From positions 1 through 43,757 of the forward strand of contig NZ_BMTF01000037.1 in the NCBI RefSeq assembly GCF_014649535.1: a stretch of DNA of 43,757 nt, written 5' to 3'. This document shows positions 23,891 to 33,218 of the stretch, piece by piece. The stretch comes from Streptomyces gelaticus. Its GTDB lineage: Bacteria; Actinomycetota; Actinomycetes; Streptomycetales; Streptomycetaceae. Every line of letters begins with the position of its first letter. The first letter of the stretch is position 1. Made by a program: the position numbers and the translations under genes. The notes under the pieces are model-generated. The model saw only the letters and a list, made by a program, of their open reading frames with translations, was not told the DNA's origin and ran no database searches.

Positions 23891-25450
23891 TCACGGCGCC
23901 GAGGACGGCGGCATGCACTTCGCGTCCGGCGGCCTGCCCTCCGGCCAGGCGATCGACACGAACCGCTGACCGGCGTCCTCGGGCGCCAGCTCCACCACCG
24001 GAACCGCCTTGTTGTACGGGTTGCCGTGGTTGTCCAGGCAGATCCACCCACCGGCCCCCGACACCCGCAGCGAGCCCTTCACCCGCGGCCACTGCTCGCC
24101 CACGTCCGCGAGCCGCGGCAGCCGCTTGCCCTCCGGGGTCGCCTGCCGGACGGCCTGCACCGCCAGCGTCATCGCGTCGTGCGCGGTGATCACCTGGCCG
24201 TCGGTCAGGGCCTGGTGATCCGTCGGACCGATCGGGCCCGCGGGCTTCTTCGACACCGTGGCCAGCAGGTCCAGGAAGGCGCGGTAGTCCGCCGCGGAAC
24301 CGCCCGTGGCGGCCCCGCCCTTCTCCGTCGCCCAGGCGTCCGGATGCGCCAGCGAGGCGTAGCGGACGGTCACCTTCCGGCGCAGCGCGCTCCGGTCGAG
24401 CTTCTTGTCGATGCCGAGGTACGAGCCCTCGTCACCGGTCAGGATCGTGAACGCGCGGCTCTGGCAGCCGCGGGCCCCGAGCGCGTTGATGAACTGCCGC
24501 AGCTGGACGTGGCGTCCGGCGAAGAACACCGTCTCCGCGTCCGTGTCGCAGATCAGGTGCGTGATCTGCTGGAAGGTGTTGGCCGTGGTGCCCTCGTCAT
24601 TGGGGTCGCTGCGCGAGGTGAACAGCTCCGGCTGGTACCGGGTGCCCTTCACCAGCGAGGTGAAGGCGGCCCGCAGTGTGTCCGTGTAGTGGTCCCCGGT
24701 ACGGGTGTCCTGCACCAGCAGTGCCTTGTCCGCCTTGACCTGGCCGAAGTGGGCCAGGGCGCGCGCCTCGTCCCGGTTGGTCGGGGAGACCCGGGCCAGG
24801 CCGGGGAACGGGTCGCCCTTCGGGCCGTTGGCGATGTCGTCGGCCGTGATCGTGGTGCCGACGACCGCGATGTGCGCGGCGGTCAGCGCCTTGACCGCCG
24901 ACTTGACCTGCGTACTGCTGGTCGCGACCCCCGACACGGCCCGCAGGTTGTCCGGGGCCCCGGTCATCCTCTTCAGCCGGTCCACCGTCGGCCGCCACAG
25001 CAGGTTGTTCTTCCCGGTGTTGGCGAGCACCAGCCGGATCTTCGGCACCTGATCGTTGGAGAGGCGGTTGGCCCGGTACTGCTCGGCGAACGCGCCCTGG
25101 AGCTCGCGCTGCATCTTCGTCTGCATCGCCGCGTCCGTCGACGTCAGCGGCAGCAGCAGCGCGACCGTCGCGTACCGGCCGGGCTTCAGGGTGTCGTTCT
25201 CGCGGGCGATGGCCGCGGCGACCTCGGTCAGCTTCGGCCGTCCGAAGTCGTAGCCGTCAGCGGAGACGCCGACGCACTCGTCGCTGCCCAGCGGCCGCTC
25301 GACCCCCGGCGCGCAGGAGCGGTCCTCGGGGGCGGTGAGCCGGCCGATGCCGTACCAGCCGGACGTGATCACCAGGGCGGCGGCCACGACCGAGGTGACG
25401 ACCTTCTGCCGGGCCGTGTACCAGAGGCGGTAGCGCAGTGGATTACGCAT
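23891..25450 (-). CDS. Membrane-anchored type 1 periplasmic-binding-fold protein
   Basis: 519 residues. A basic N-terminus (MRNPLRYRLWYTARQK) and one membrane segment (about 17-36) suggest an N-in anchor with the rest outside. The outer domain resembles branched-chain amino-acid/receptor-type binding proteins: YATVALLLPL, a long RLVLANTGKNN strand, and GVATSSTQVKSAVKALTAAHIAVVGTTITA are typical lobe-1 strands; QDTRTGDHYTDTLRAAF and AETVFFAGRHVQLRQFINAL come from lobe 2. There is no permease gene. The start overlaps the end of the upstream NTPase gene by eight bases, so the two are translationally coupled. A sensory or signal-transfer role is inference. Confidence 0.8.
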   Translation of the reverse strand: MRNPLRYRLWYTARQKVVTSVVAAALVITSGWYGIGRLTAPEDRSCAPGVERPLGSDECVGVSADGYDFGRPKLTEVAAAIARENDTLKPGRYATVALLLPLTSTDAAMQTKMQRELQGAFAEQYRANRLSNDQVPKIRLVLANTGKNNLLWRPTVDRLKRMTGAPDNLRAVSGVATSSTQVKSAVKALTAAHIAVVGTTITADDIANGPKGDPFPGLARVSPTNRDEARALAHFGQVKADKALLVQDTRTGDHYTDTLRAAFTSLVKGTRYQPELFTSRSDPNDEGTTANTFQQITHLICDTDAETVFFAGRHVQLRQFINALGARGCQSRAFTILTGDEGSYLGIDKKLDRSALRRKVTVRYASLAHPDAWATEKGGAATGGSAADYRAFLDLLATVSKKPAGPIGPTDHQALTDGQVITAHDAMTLAVQAVRQATPEGKRLPRLADVGEQWPRVKGSLRVSGAGGWICLDNHGNPYNKAVPVVELAPEDAGQRFVSIAWPEGRPPDAKCMPPSSAP

Positions 25451-27557
25451 CGGGGCCGCCGTTCTCCCGGCGCCGTCCCGGCCCGCCGTCGCCCGTGCCC
25501 GGTTCCCCGGGTGGCATGGACAGCGGACGCCAGGCCCTGATGTCCCGCGGCCAGTGCGTCGCCGCGTCCCACAGCAGGCTGTTGCCCGTCGGATGCCTGC
25601 CGGACAGTTGCCGCAGTTCGTGCGCCATCTTGTCGATCACCTCTTCGTCCGGCAGGGCCAGTGGATCGGACAGCAGCCATACGGCGTGCAGCAGCCGGCG
25701 CAGCTGCACATGGAGCTCGGCGGCCGCCGGTTCGAGCCTGCTCGGCGGCGCGTTGTCGGCCCGGCCGAGCGCGACCGCGCGCCGCGGGTCGGGGCCGGCG
25801 GATCCGCGCGTACGCGGGTACGGCGCCGAGGCGATGAAGCGCAGCGAGTCGAGCCACACCGCCACGTCCGGCTCGTCGAACCGCAGCCGCAGATGGCCCA
25901 CGCACGCCTCCGCGTCGCCCAGCACCAGCTTCTGGTGCAGCAGATGCGGGACGCTCGGGCGGCGACCGCCGGGGCCGTACGCCCCGCGCAGCGTGACATG
26001 CACGGCCTGCCACACCGCGTACGACGGATGGTCGCCGTCCTGGAACCGGAGACGGTGCAGCAGCAGCGCCCGCAGCAGCGGATCGGCGACGAAGTGGACG
26101 GGCCCGACCGGCCAGTCCTCGGCCCGCAGCGCATCGCGCATTCGCAGCGCCACATCGCCGTCCGGCGACCCCCGGCCCAGCCGGCTCTCGGCCAGCAGCC
26201 GTGCCGAGTCCTCGCCGTGCGCGGCGGCCAGCACGCCGAGGAAGTCCAGCCGCTGCTCGGGTCCCGGCAGCAGCCGTGCCAGCAGCTCGTCCGCCACCAG
26301 GGCCGGCGCCCGGTCCTCGCGCACCTCCACCGTGCGGTCCAGCAGCGACCCCGGCACCAGCGAGGCGGACTCCGGCGCCCCGCCCGCCGCCAGCGCCAGC
26401 AGCTCCACCGCCAGCGGACGCCCGCCCGTCAGCCGGTGCACCCCACGGGCCAGCCCGGCCGGGACACGGCCCGTCCGGTCGTGCCGGTCGAACGCGGAGC
26501 GCACCTCCTCCGGGCCCAGCGGGGTCAGCTCCACGGCCAGGATCCCGGAGGTCACCCCCGTACCCCTGGACCAGTGCGAGCCGTGCGCCACCTCCGGCAG
26601 CCGCCGCCGCACCGCATGGCTCAGCCCCTCGTGGTCCCGGACCCGCGAGGAGGCGAACACCGCGATCCGGTCGAGCACCCCGGCGGCCCGCTGCCGCAGC
26701 AACGGCTCCACCAGCTGCCGGCCCAGCGGCGTGTGCGCGTTGTCGACGAGCAGCACCGGACGGCCCCGGCGGGCGCCCCAGGACAGACCCCCGTAGGCCG
26801 CGACCAGGTCCGCGGCCAGCGCCAGCACCAGATGGTCCTCGGCCCGGCGGCGCAGATCGCCGCCGCGCTCGAAATCGACCGCCAGCTGCCGCAGCCCTAT
26901 CCGGCCGTTGCCGCCCGCGTGCGGGTAGCCGCCGTACCAGTCGGCCGAACGGCGCTGGAAGCGGCTGAACGACTCCTCCAGGACCGTCTCGACGGTGGCT
27001 TCCGCGATCATCCCGGCCATCGGGGCCACCGAGTCGAAGGCGCTGGCGGCCAGCTTGGTCAGCACCTTGGTGACCCAGCCGGTCGCCGCGTCCCCGCGGC
27101 CGTCGACCGTTGCCAGCATCGGGCCGAGCGACTGGAGGTCCCGCCGGGCCCGGGTCTCGTCCTCACGGGTCCAGGAGATGGAGGCGACCGCCACGAGCCC
27201 GAGGCTCAGCCGGGGGAACTGCACCGGACGCGCGGCACGCACCCTGGCCGTCAGCTGGGTGGCGAGCTCCGGCAGCGCGCCGGTGACCGGGGTCCAGCCG
27301 GGGCCCGCGTCCTCGGGCGCCACCACGGCCTCGCAGTCGACCAGGGCGACCGGGGTGATCTCCCGGTACAGATGGCGCAGTTGCTTGAGGACGGCCGTCT
27401 TGCCCATGCCGCGGCCACCGGTCAGCACGGCGACCGGGAGATCGTCGCGGTGCTCGTAGACGACCCGGGCGGAGCCGTACGGAGTGAGGCCGGTCAGGCG
27501 CGCCGCAAGTCCGTCGTTGCCGAAGATCGCCTCGCGCCCGTACAGCTCTCTCTCCAC
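25443..27557 (-). CDS. P-loop ATPase with STAND-like layout
   Basis: 704 residues. Walker A is GGRGMGKT (47-54) and the Walker B-like strand is VLLVDNAH (268-275), with a VFASSRV sensor-1 region after it. The layout (N-terminal NTPase, long helical C-terminal part with leucine-rich segments such as LLARLLPGPEQRLDFLGVL) resembles AAA/STAND signalling ATPases, but I see no recognisable effector domain. The final 30 residues are Gly/Pro-rich. GTG start at 27557 with a GGGGG element. It forms a coupled pair with the membrane-anchored binding-fold protein, an unusual combination that suggests a cell-envelope sensor. Confidence 0.75.
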   Translation of the reverse strand: MERELYGREAIFGNDGLAARLTGLTPYGSARVVYEHRDDLPVAVLTGGRGMGKTAVLKQLRHLYREITPVALVDCEAVVAPEDAGPGWTPVTGALPELATQLTARVRAARPVQFPRLSLGLVAVASISWTREDETRARRDLQSLGPMLATVDGRGDAATGWVTKVLTKLAASAFDSVAPMAGMIAEATVETVLEESFSRFQRRSADWYGGYPHAGGNGRIGLRQLAVDFERGGDLRRRAEDHLVLALAADLVAAYGGLSWGARRGRPVLLVDNAHTPLGRQLVEPLLRQRAAGVLDRIAVFASSRVRDHEGLSHAVRRRLPEVAHGSHWSRGTGVTSGILAVELTPLGPEEVRSAFDRHDRTGRVPAGLARGVHRLTGGRPLAVELLALAAGGAPESASLVPGSLLDRTVEVREDRAPALVADELLARLLPGPEQRLDFLGVLAAAHGEDSARLLAESRLGRGSPDGDVALRMRDALRAEDWPVGPVHFVADPLLRALLLHRLRFQDGDHPSYAVWQAVHVTLRGAYGPGGRRPSVPHLLHQKLVLGDAEACVGHLRLRFDEPDVAVWLDSLRFIASAPYPRTRGSAGPDPRRAVALGRADNAPPSRLEPAAAELHVQLRRLLHAVWLLSDPLALPDEEVIDKMAHELRQLSGRHPTGNSLLWDAATHWPRDIRAWRPLSMPPGEPGTGDGGPGRRRENGGPDA

Positions 27558-27721
27558 AGCACCCCCAGCCTCGACGCTCCATCCGATCTGTCACACCGTC
27601 AACACAAGGGTATCGCCCGGGTGTTGGGGAGTGGAGAGGAATTTCGAACGATCGAGCGGGTTCGGCGGAAGGCCGCTGTCTCCGCGTGCAGCGAGGGATC
27701 GCCGTCCCGGTCCGCGGGGAG

Positions 27722-28117
27722 CTACTCGCCCGAAGGGCTCGGGCTCTCCCCGTTCTCACGGCGCTTCAGCTCCTCCTCGCGGCGGCGCAGATCGGCCTCC
27801 CAGTCCTTGAGGAGCGACTCGTCCTTCTTGTTCTCTTCCTTCAGTGCCTTCAGGAACTCCGGATTGTCGTCCGGCGCCACCCACTGCGAGCGGTGGTTGC
27901 GGTGCCATTCGGACGGTGTACGGCCTCCGGCGGGCGCGTGGCGCATCTTGCCGGCGGCCAGCCAGACGATCGGGCCCACGATCCAGAACAGCAGGATGAT
28001 GAAGACCCAGGCGATCTTCGGAAGGTGCTTGGCCTCGTCCTCGGGGGTGTTCAGGCAGTCGATGAACGCGTAGATCGTCAGCGCCAGAGGCACGAGATAG
28101 ATCAGGGCCCGGAACAT
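27722..28117 (-). CDS. PLDc_N-type small membrane protein
   Basis: 131 residues. Two membrane helices (about 3-19 and 34-55) carry the pattern DCLNTPEDEAKHLPKIAWVFIILLFWIVGPIVWL typical of PLDc_N proteins. The C-terminal half is a charged helix (LKALKEENKKDESLLKDWEADLRRREEELKRRE), probably a coiled coil. Function unknown; members are widespread in Streptomyces near menaquinone genes. The ATG at 28117 starts right at the first helix. Confidence 0.85.
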   Translation of the reverse strand: MFRALIYLVPLALTIYAFIDCLNTPEDEAKHLPKIAWVFIILLFWIVGPIVWLAAGKMRHAPAGGRTPSEWHRNHRSQWVAPDDNPEFLKALKEENKKDESLLKDWEADLRRREEELKRRENGESPSPSGE

Positions 28118-28308
28118 GATGGAAAGGTCCCCCTGCGGAGAGTTGGCGGGGCTTGTCCCGCCCCGGTTCGGGCCCAGAGTAGCCGGTGTCCGTGACATAT
28201 CACGTCGAGCAGGGTGAACCGGCCGCGGGACGCGGGGGCGGCCGGGTCGCGAACCGGTCGGGTGGGGTCCGCGGGGTGATCGGCGACGGTGATGACAAAC
28301 TGGACGGC

Positions 28309-29766
28309 ATGGCTTACGACGATCTTCGTTCCCTCCTCCGGGCCCTGGAGCGCGAGGGCGAGCTCAAGCGCATCAAGGCCGAGGTCGACCCCTACCTGGA
28401 GGTCGGCGAGATCGTCGACCGGGTGAACAAGGCGGGCGGCCCCGCACTGCTCTTCGAGAACGTCAAGGGGTCCTCGATGCCCCTGGCCATGAATGTCTTC
28501 GGGACCGACAAGCGACTGCTCAAGGCGCTCGGGCTGAAGTCGTACGCCGACATCAGCGACAAGATCGGCGGGCTGCTCAAGCCGGAGCTGCCGCACGGCT
28601 TCGTCGGGGTGCGCGAGGCCTTCGGCAAGCTCGGCTCGATGGTGCACGTGCCGCCGAAGAAGGTGAAGCAGGAGAGCGCCCCGGTGCAGGAGGTCGTCCT
28701 CACCGGCGACGACGTGGACCTGGACCTGCTGCCCGCGCTCTTCACCTGGCCCGAGGACGGCGGCTCCTTCTTCAATCTGGGCCTCACGCACACCAAACAC
28801 CCGGAGACCGGCGTGCGGAACCTGGGGCTGTACCGGCTCCAGCGCCACGACCGCCGCACCATCGGGATGCACTGGCAGATCCACAAGGACAGCCGCAACC
28901 ACTACCAGGTCGCCGCCAAGCGCGGCGAACGGCTGCCGGTCGCCATCGCGTTCGGTGCGCCGCCCGCGGTGACGTACGCCTCCACCGCGCCGCTGCCGGG
29001 GGACATCGACGAGTACCTCTTCGCCGGGTTCATCCAGGGCAAGCGGATCGAGATGGTCGACTGCAAGACCGTGCCGCTCCAGGTCCCGGCCCAGGCGGAA
29101 GTGGTCATCGAGGGGTGGCTGGAGCCCGGGAAGATGCTTCCCGAGGGGCCGTTCGGCGACCACACCGGCTTCTACACACCGCAGGAGCCGTTCCCCGCAC
29201 TGACCATCGACTGCGTGACCATGCGGAAGCGTCCGCTGCTCCAGTCGATCGTGGTGGGCCGGCCGCCGACCGAGGACGGGCCGCTGGGACGGGCCACCGA
29301 GCGGTTCTTCCTGCCGCTTCTCAAGATCATCGTGCCGGACATCGTGGACTACCACCTGCCGGAGGCGGGCGGCTTCCACAACTGCGCGATCGTCTCGATC
29401 GACAAGAAGTACCCGAAGCACGCCCAGAAGGTGATGAGCGCCATCTGGGGTGCGCACATGATGTCGCTGACCAAGCTGATCGTGGTCGTCGACTCCGACT
29501 GCGACGTCCACGATCTGCACGAGGTGGCGTGGCGGGCGCTCGGCAACACCGACTACGCACGGGACCTGACGGTCACCGAGGGCCCCGTCGACCATCTCGA
29601 CCATGCCTCCTACCAGCAGTTCTGGGGCGGCAAGGCGGGCATCGACGCGACGAAGAAGTGGCCCGAGGAGGGCTACACCCGGGACGGAGGCTGGCCGGAC
29701 ATGGTCGAGTCCGACCCCGAGACGGCGGCGAAGGTCGACCGCCGGTGGAAGGAATACGGACTGTGA
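28309..29766 (+). CDS. ubiD: UbiD-type decarboxylase of menaquinone synthesis
   Basis: 485 residues, the usual length for UbiD. It probably removes the ring carboxylate from the prenylated 6-naphthoate intermediate of the futalosine pathway, using prenylated FMN made by UbiX. Recognisable blocks are LTHTKHPETGVRNLGLYRLQ, the central FGAPPAVTYAS region, PEGPFGDHTGFYTP and the final HLPEAGGFHNCAIVSI. The start at 28309 gives the family N-terminus AYDDLRSLLRALE; there is no strong ribosome binding site. Its stop codon overlaps the start of mqnP (GTGA), matching the known order in Streptomyces coelicolor. Confidence 0.92.
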   Translation: MAYDDLRSLLRALEREGELKRIKAEVDPYLEVGEIVDRVNKAGGPALLFENVKGSSMPLAMNVFGTDKRLLKALGLKSYADISDKIGGLLKPELPHGFVGVREAFGKLGSMVHVPPKKVKQESAPVQEVVLTGDDVDLDLLPALFTWPEDGGSFFNLGLTHTKHPETGVRNLGLYRLQRHDRRTIGMHWQIHKDSRNHYQVAAKRGERLPVAIAFGAPPAVTYASTAPLPGDIDEYLFAGFIQGKRIEMVDCKTVPLQVPAQAEVVIEGWLEPGKMLPEGPFGDHTGFYTPQEPFPALTIDCVTMRKRPLLQSIVVGRPPTEDGPLGRATERFFLPLLKIIVPDIVDYHLPEAGGFHNCAIVSIDKKYPKHAQKVMSAIWGAHMMSLTKLIVVVDSDCDVHDLHEVAWRALGNTDYARDLTVTEGPVDHLDHASYQQFWGGKAGIDATKKWPEEGYTRDGGWPDMVESDPETAAKVDRRWKEYGL

Positions 29767-30680
29767 GCGCCGCCGAAGCAGCACTGGGCTCAGGGCCCGT
29801 ACAGCCGAACAGCAGGGTCAAGGCGTTCCTGCGGCTCGTGATGATCGAGCACTCGGTCTTCGCGCTGCCCTTCGCGTACATCGCCGCCCTGACCGCGATG
29901 TTCCAGGCGGACAGGGCCATCCACTGGGGCACCCTGCTGCTCGTCACGGTCGCGATGGTGGGGCTGCGGACCTTCGCGATGGCCTGCAACCGGATCATCG
30001 ACCGGGAGATCGACGCCCGTAACCCGCGTACCGCGAGCCGGGAGCTGGTCACCGGGGCGGTCTCGGTGAAGTCGGCGTGGACGGGGGCGCTCGTCGCCGT
30101 CGTCTTCTTCCTCGGCGCGGCAGCGCTGCTGAACCCGCTCTGTCTGGCACTCGCGCCGGTCGCCGTCGTGCCGATGGTGGTCTATCCGTACGGGAAGCGG
30201 TTCACCCACTACCCGCACGCCATACTCGGCATCGCACAGGCCATAGGGCCGATCGGCGCCTGGCTCGCGGTGACCGGCAGCTGGTCGTGGGACGCGGTGA
30301 TTCTCGGTCTCGCGGTCGGGATCTGGATCGGCGGCTTCGACCTGATCTTCGGCTGCCAGGACGTCCAGGCGGACCGGGCGCACGGGGTGCTCTCGGTGCC
30401 GGCCCGCTTCGGCATCCCGGCTGCGCTGTGGGGGGCGCGGGTCTGCCATGTGGTGACGACCGGGCTGCTGGTCTGGTTCGGGCTGGCCACGCAGGCCGGG
30501 CTGTTCTACTGGCTCGGCATGGCGATCGTCGCCGTCGCGTTCGTGTACGAGCACCGGGTGGTGCGGCCGCACGATCTGTCCCGGCTGAACCGGGCCTTCT
30601 TCTCGGTCAACGGCTTCATCGGGATCGCGCTCTTCGTGTGCGCCCTGCTGGACCTGCTGGTGCGGGGCCTGACCGCCTGA
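29763..30680 (+). CDS. mqnP: MqnP, UbiA-type prenyltransferase of menaquinone synthesis
   Basis: 305 residues with eight or nine predicted helices. It attaches the polyprenyl tail to 1,4-dihydroxy-6-naphthoate in the futalosine route. The first Asp-rich motif is N76-RIID80-REID84 and the second is GCQD200-VQAD204, both needed for Mg-pyrophosphate binding in the UbiA family. The GTG start at 29763 overlaps the ubiD stop. The order ubiD-mqnP with ubiX and mqnE nearby marks the locus as the SCO4490-4494-type region. Confidence 0.94.
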   Translation: MSAAEAALGSGPVQPNSRVKAFLRLVMIEHSVFALPFAYIAALTAMFQADRAIHWGTLLLVTVAMVGLRTFAMACNRIIDREIDARNPRTASRELVTGAVSVKSAWTGALVAVVFFLGAAALLNPLCLALAPVAVVPMVVYPYGKRFTHYPHAILGIAQAIGPIGAWLAVTGSWSWDAVILGLAVGIWIGGFDLIFGCQDVQADRAHGVLSVPARFGIPAALWGARVCHVVTTGLLVWFGLATQAGLFYWLGMAIVAVAFVYEHRVVRPHDLSRLNRAFFSVNGFIGIALFVCALLDLLVRGLTA

Positions 30681-31075
30681 GCCTGCCCGGGGGCCGTGTC
30701 CGGCCGACCCAGGACCTCGTCCTGGACGGACGTCCGCCCCGGGCGCGGGCGGGGCGGGCCGAGGCATGTCACCTGTTGTGGTCAAGGACCGTTGCGTTAC
30801 GAGTCCGTCCCAGCGGGCCGCGGTGGTGAAGAGGTGCGCAACGGTGGCGGGAACCGTCGGCGGCGGGGGGCGGACGGCGGCAGGGGAGGGGCGCGGGCGG
30901 GGTGTGCCCGGTGGTGGTGCGCGCGGTGCCCGGCTGTGTGTGTAACAGCGGTGTATTAGCGGGTGGTTGGGCGGAACGCCTCGCAGGGACGGCCGCCTCT
31001 TGGTGATCAGAAACGTTCGCTGGTACCGACCGTGCCGAGCGGCCGACACCCCCCACCGACACCGAGGAAGAAACC
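30681..31075. other. Intergenic region after mqnP
   Basis: 395 bases with no convincing gene. A perfect 7-bp hairpin (30709-30715 with 30719-30725) shortly after the mqnP stop is a likely terminator, followed by a very GC-rich block (30726-30765). Closer to the next gene is a TTGTGG...GTTACG element (around 30775-30800) that could be a weak promoter, but I am not confident. The last 25 bases include the GAGGAAG ribosome binding site for the following lipoprotein. Confidence 0.5.
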
Positions 31076-31732
31076 ATGCGCGTACAGAAGCTCACTTTCG
31101 CCGCCCTGGCCGTTGTCGCCGGTCTCTCGCTCACGGCCTGTCAGAACGGCGAGGACGACCTGGGACGGACCGCCCCGTCGTCCGCGTCCTCCACGAGCGG
31201 CGGTTCGGGCTCGGGTGCTTCGGACCAGAGCGACGGGAAGGCCTCCGCAGGGAAGGGGTCCGGCGGACAGGGCACGGCCGCCGGGACCGGTTCCAACATG
31301 AACGGCAAGGTCGGCAAGTGCCGCACCGACGAGCTGGAGATCACAGCGACGGACAGCACCATCGACGGCGACCCCGACGGCACCGTCGCGGTGGAGCTGA
31401 AGAACGGCGGCGGCCGGGACTGCGTGCTCTCCGGGTACGCGGGCGTCGACCTGAAGACCAGCTCGGGGTCGCTGTCGGCGGAGCGCACCGGTGAGAAGGC
31501 CACTCCGATGACCCTCAAGGACGGGAAGTCGGTGTACTTCGGCATCAACTACCCGATCAACGAGTCGGGCGGCTCCGGCGTCCGCATCACGGGCCTGGTG
31601 GTGACCCCGCCGGACGAGACGAAGTCGGTCACCCTCGACTGGCCGGGCGCCGCCACGCTGCCCGTCACGGACGGCTCCGGCTCCCAGGTGAAGGTCGGCC
31701 CGATGGGGAGCGCCGGCCAGGGCGAGGGCTGA
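31076..31732 (+). CDS. DUF4232 domain lipoprotein
   Basis: 218 residues. The signal peptide has a lipobox LTAC (C22), followed by a Ser/Gly-rich linker to about residue 75. The rest (GKCRTDELEITATDSTI, VAVELKNGGGRDCVLSGYAG, VYFGINYP, SVTLDWPGAATLPV) matches DUF4232, a family of secreted actinobacterial beta-sandwich proteins with a conserved cysteine pair (C82, C116). Function unknown. GAGGAAG lies five bases before the ATG. It separates mqnP from the rhomboid gene. Confidence 0.88.
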   Translation: MRVQKLTFAALAVVAGLSLTACQNGEDDLGRTAPSSASSTSGGSGSGASDQSDGKASAGKGSGGQGTAAGTGSNMNGKVGKCRTDELEITATDSTIDGDPDGTVAVELKNGGGRDCVLSGYAGVDLKTSSGSLSAERTGEKATPMTLKDGKSVYFGINYPINESGGSGVRITGLVVTPPDETKSVTLDWPGAATLPVTDGSGSQVKVGPMGSAGQGEG

Positions 31733-31760
31733 CCCGGACACCACGGGATCCGTCCGCGCT

Positions 31761-32396
31761 CTACGGTACGAGCGGCGGGGCAAGCGTCGCCGAACCCCGG
31801 CCACGCGCGTGGCGGCGGAAGACGAACGCCGCCGCCACGCCCGCCGCGAGCCCGAACAGATGGCCCTGCCAGCTGACCGAGGTGTTGGCGGGGGAGAGCC
31901 CCACCAGGATCGACGAGCCCCATATCGCGCCGACCACCAGACCGGCGGCGATGTCGAGCGCCCTGCGGTCGACGAAACCCCGGACCAGCAGATAGCCGAA
32001 GAGGCCGAAGACCAGCCCGGACGCGCCGGCCGTGTTGGAACCGTCCGGTGAGACCAGCCAGACGCCGAGCCCGTCGACCACGATGATCATCGCGGCCACG
32101 GCGGCGAATCTGCGGACGCCGCTCAGCGCCGCCAGGAAGCCGAAGACCAGCAGCGGCACGCTGTTGGAGGCGACATGGCCGAAGCCGAAGTGGATGAAGG
32201 ACGCGGGCACCACGTCCAGCAGCTCGCCGGCCCGGCGGGGCTCGATCCCGAACGAGTCCAGTGAATGGCCGGTCGCGGCGTCGACGACTTCGAGCAGCCA
32301 GAGGAACGCCACCCAGCCCAGCATCAGCTTGGCCGCGCTCTTCGCGCGCTCGCCCGCGGTCCATGCCGGCGCGGACCGGTCCGACGATGCGGTCAT
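31761..32396 (-). CDS. Rhomboid family intramembrane serine protease
   Basis: 211 residues with six predicted membrane helices. The catalytic serine is S126 in GASGLVFG, and the dyad histidine is H179 in WQGHLFG. The HVASN block with H74 and N78 corresponds to the oxyanion-side residues of rhomboids. Natural substrates are not known. It is divergent from ubiX across 121 bases, which contain no clear operator. The ATG at 32396 follows GGGGGG. Confidence 0.93.
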   Translation of the reverse strand: MTASSDRSAPAWTAGERAKSAAKLMLGWVAFLWLLEVVDAATGHSLDSFGIEPRRAGELLDVVPASFIHFGFGHVASNSVPLLVFGFLAALSGVRRFAAVAAMIIVVDGLGVWLVSPDGSNTAGASGLVFGLFGYLLVRGFVDRRALDIAAGLVVGAIWGSSILVGLSPANTSVSWQGHLFGLAAGVAAAFVFRRHARGRGSATLAPPLVP

Positions 32397-32517
32397 CGTG
32401 CCCCCCTGCCGTCCTCTGTCGTTCCTTGCCGTTGCCTGCTGTCCCTGTTCCCTCCCCTGGAACGCCCGAGGCACCTTGCTCAGTTCCGGTTTCGTACCGC
32501 CGGATAGGCTCAGGAGT

Positions 32518-33210
32518 GTGGATTCCGGGACTTCAGTGAGTCAGCACCAGCGACAGCCTTGGATTGTTGGGGTTTCAGGCGCTTCAGGCACCCCATTTGC
32601 CGCCGCCGTGCTGCGCGGTCTACTGGCCGCAGGGGAGAGCGTCGACCTGGTGGTGAGCCGGGCCTCGCGGCTGACGCTGCTGGACGAGACCGGGATCGCG
32701 TTCCGCGACGGGCACTGGCAGGAGGATCTGCGCAGCTGGCTGGCGCGCGGGGCGGACGGGAAGCCGCACACCTTCGACGTGGACATCGAGGGCGTACGTT
32801 ACTGGGCGGCCGGTGATCTGGGAGCGGGGCCGTCCTCGGGGTCGTACCCGGCGAAGGGGATGCTGATCGTCCCGGCCTCGACGGCCTGTGTGGCCGGAGT
32901 GGCGCTCGGGCTCTCGAAGGATCTGCTCCAGCGGGCCGCGAGCGTGACGCTCAAGGAGCGGCGGAGGCTGGTCGTCGCGGTGCGGGAGACTCCGCTGAAC
33001 GGACAGACGCTGAAGCATCTGGTGAGCCTGGACGAGGCGGGCGCCGTGGTGCTGCCCGCCTCTCCGGCGTTCTACGCGGGGGCGACGCACATCCAGGATC
33101 TGGTGGACTTCGTCGCCGGGCGGGTACTGGACGCGGCGGGCGTGCCGCACGATCTGTACCGCCGGTGGGAGGGAGAGCTCGGTGGCGGCTCCCGTGACTC
33201 CCGTGGCTGA
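32518..33210 (+). CDS. ubiX: UbiX flavin prenyltransferase
   Basis: 230 residues. UbiX makes prenylated FMN, the cofactor of UbiD. The FMN-binding GVSGASGT loop is at 18-25 and the conserved block PASTACVAGVALGLSKDLLQR is intact, followed by RRRLVVAVRETPL. GTG at 32518 is tentative because AGGAG is only one base away; an in-frame GTG at 32536 with GGGA upstream is the alternative. It completes the UbiD-MqnP-UbiX set for tail and ring processing in menaquinone synthesis. Confidence 0.93.
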   Translation: MDSGTSVSQHQRQPWIVGVSGASGTPFAAAVLRGLLAAGESVDLVVSRASRLTLLDETGIAFRDGHWQEDLRSWLARGADGKPHTFDVDIEGVRYWAAGDLGAGPSSGSYPAKGMLIVPASTACVAGVALGLSKDLLQRAASVTLKERRRLVVAVRETPLNGQTLKHLVSLDEAGAVVLPASPAFYAGATHIQDLVDFVAGRVLDAAGVPHDLYRRWEGELGGGSRDSRG

Positions 33211-33218
33211 GCCTGTGG

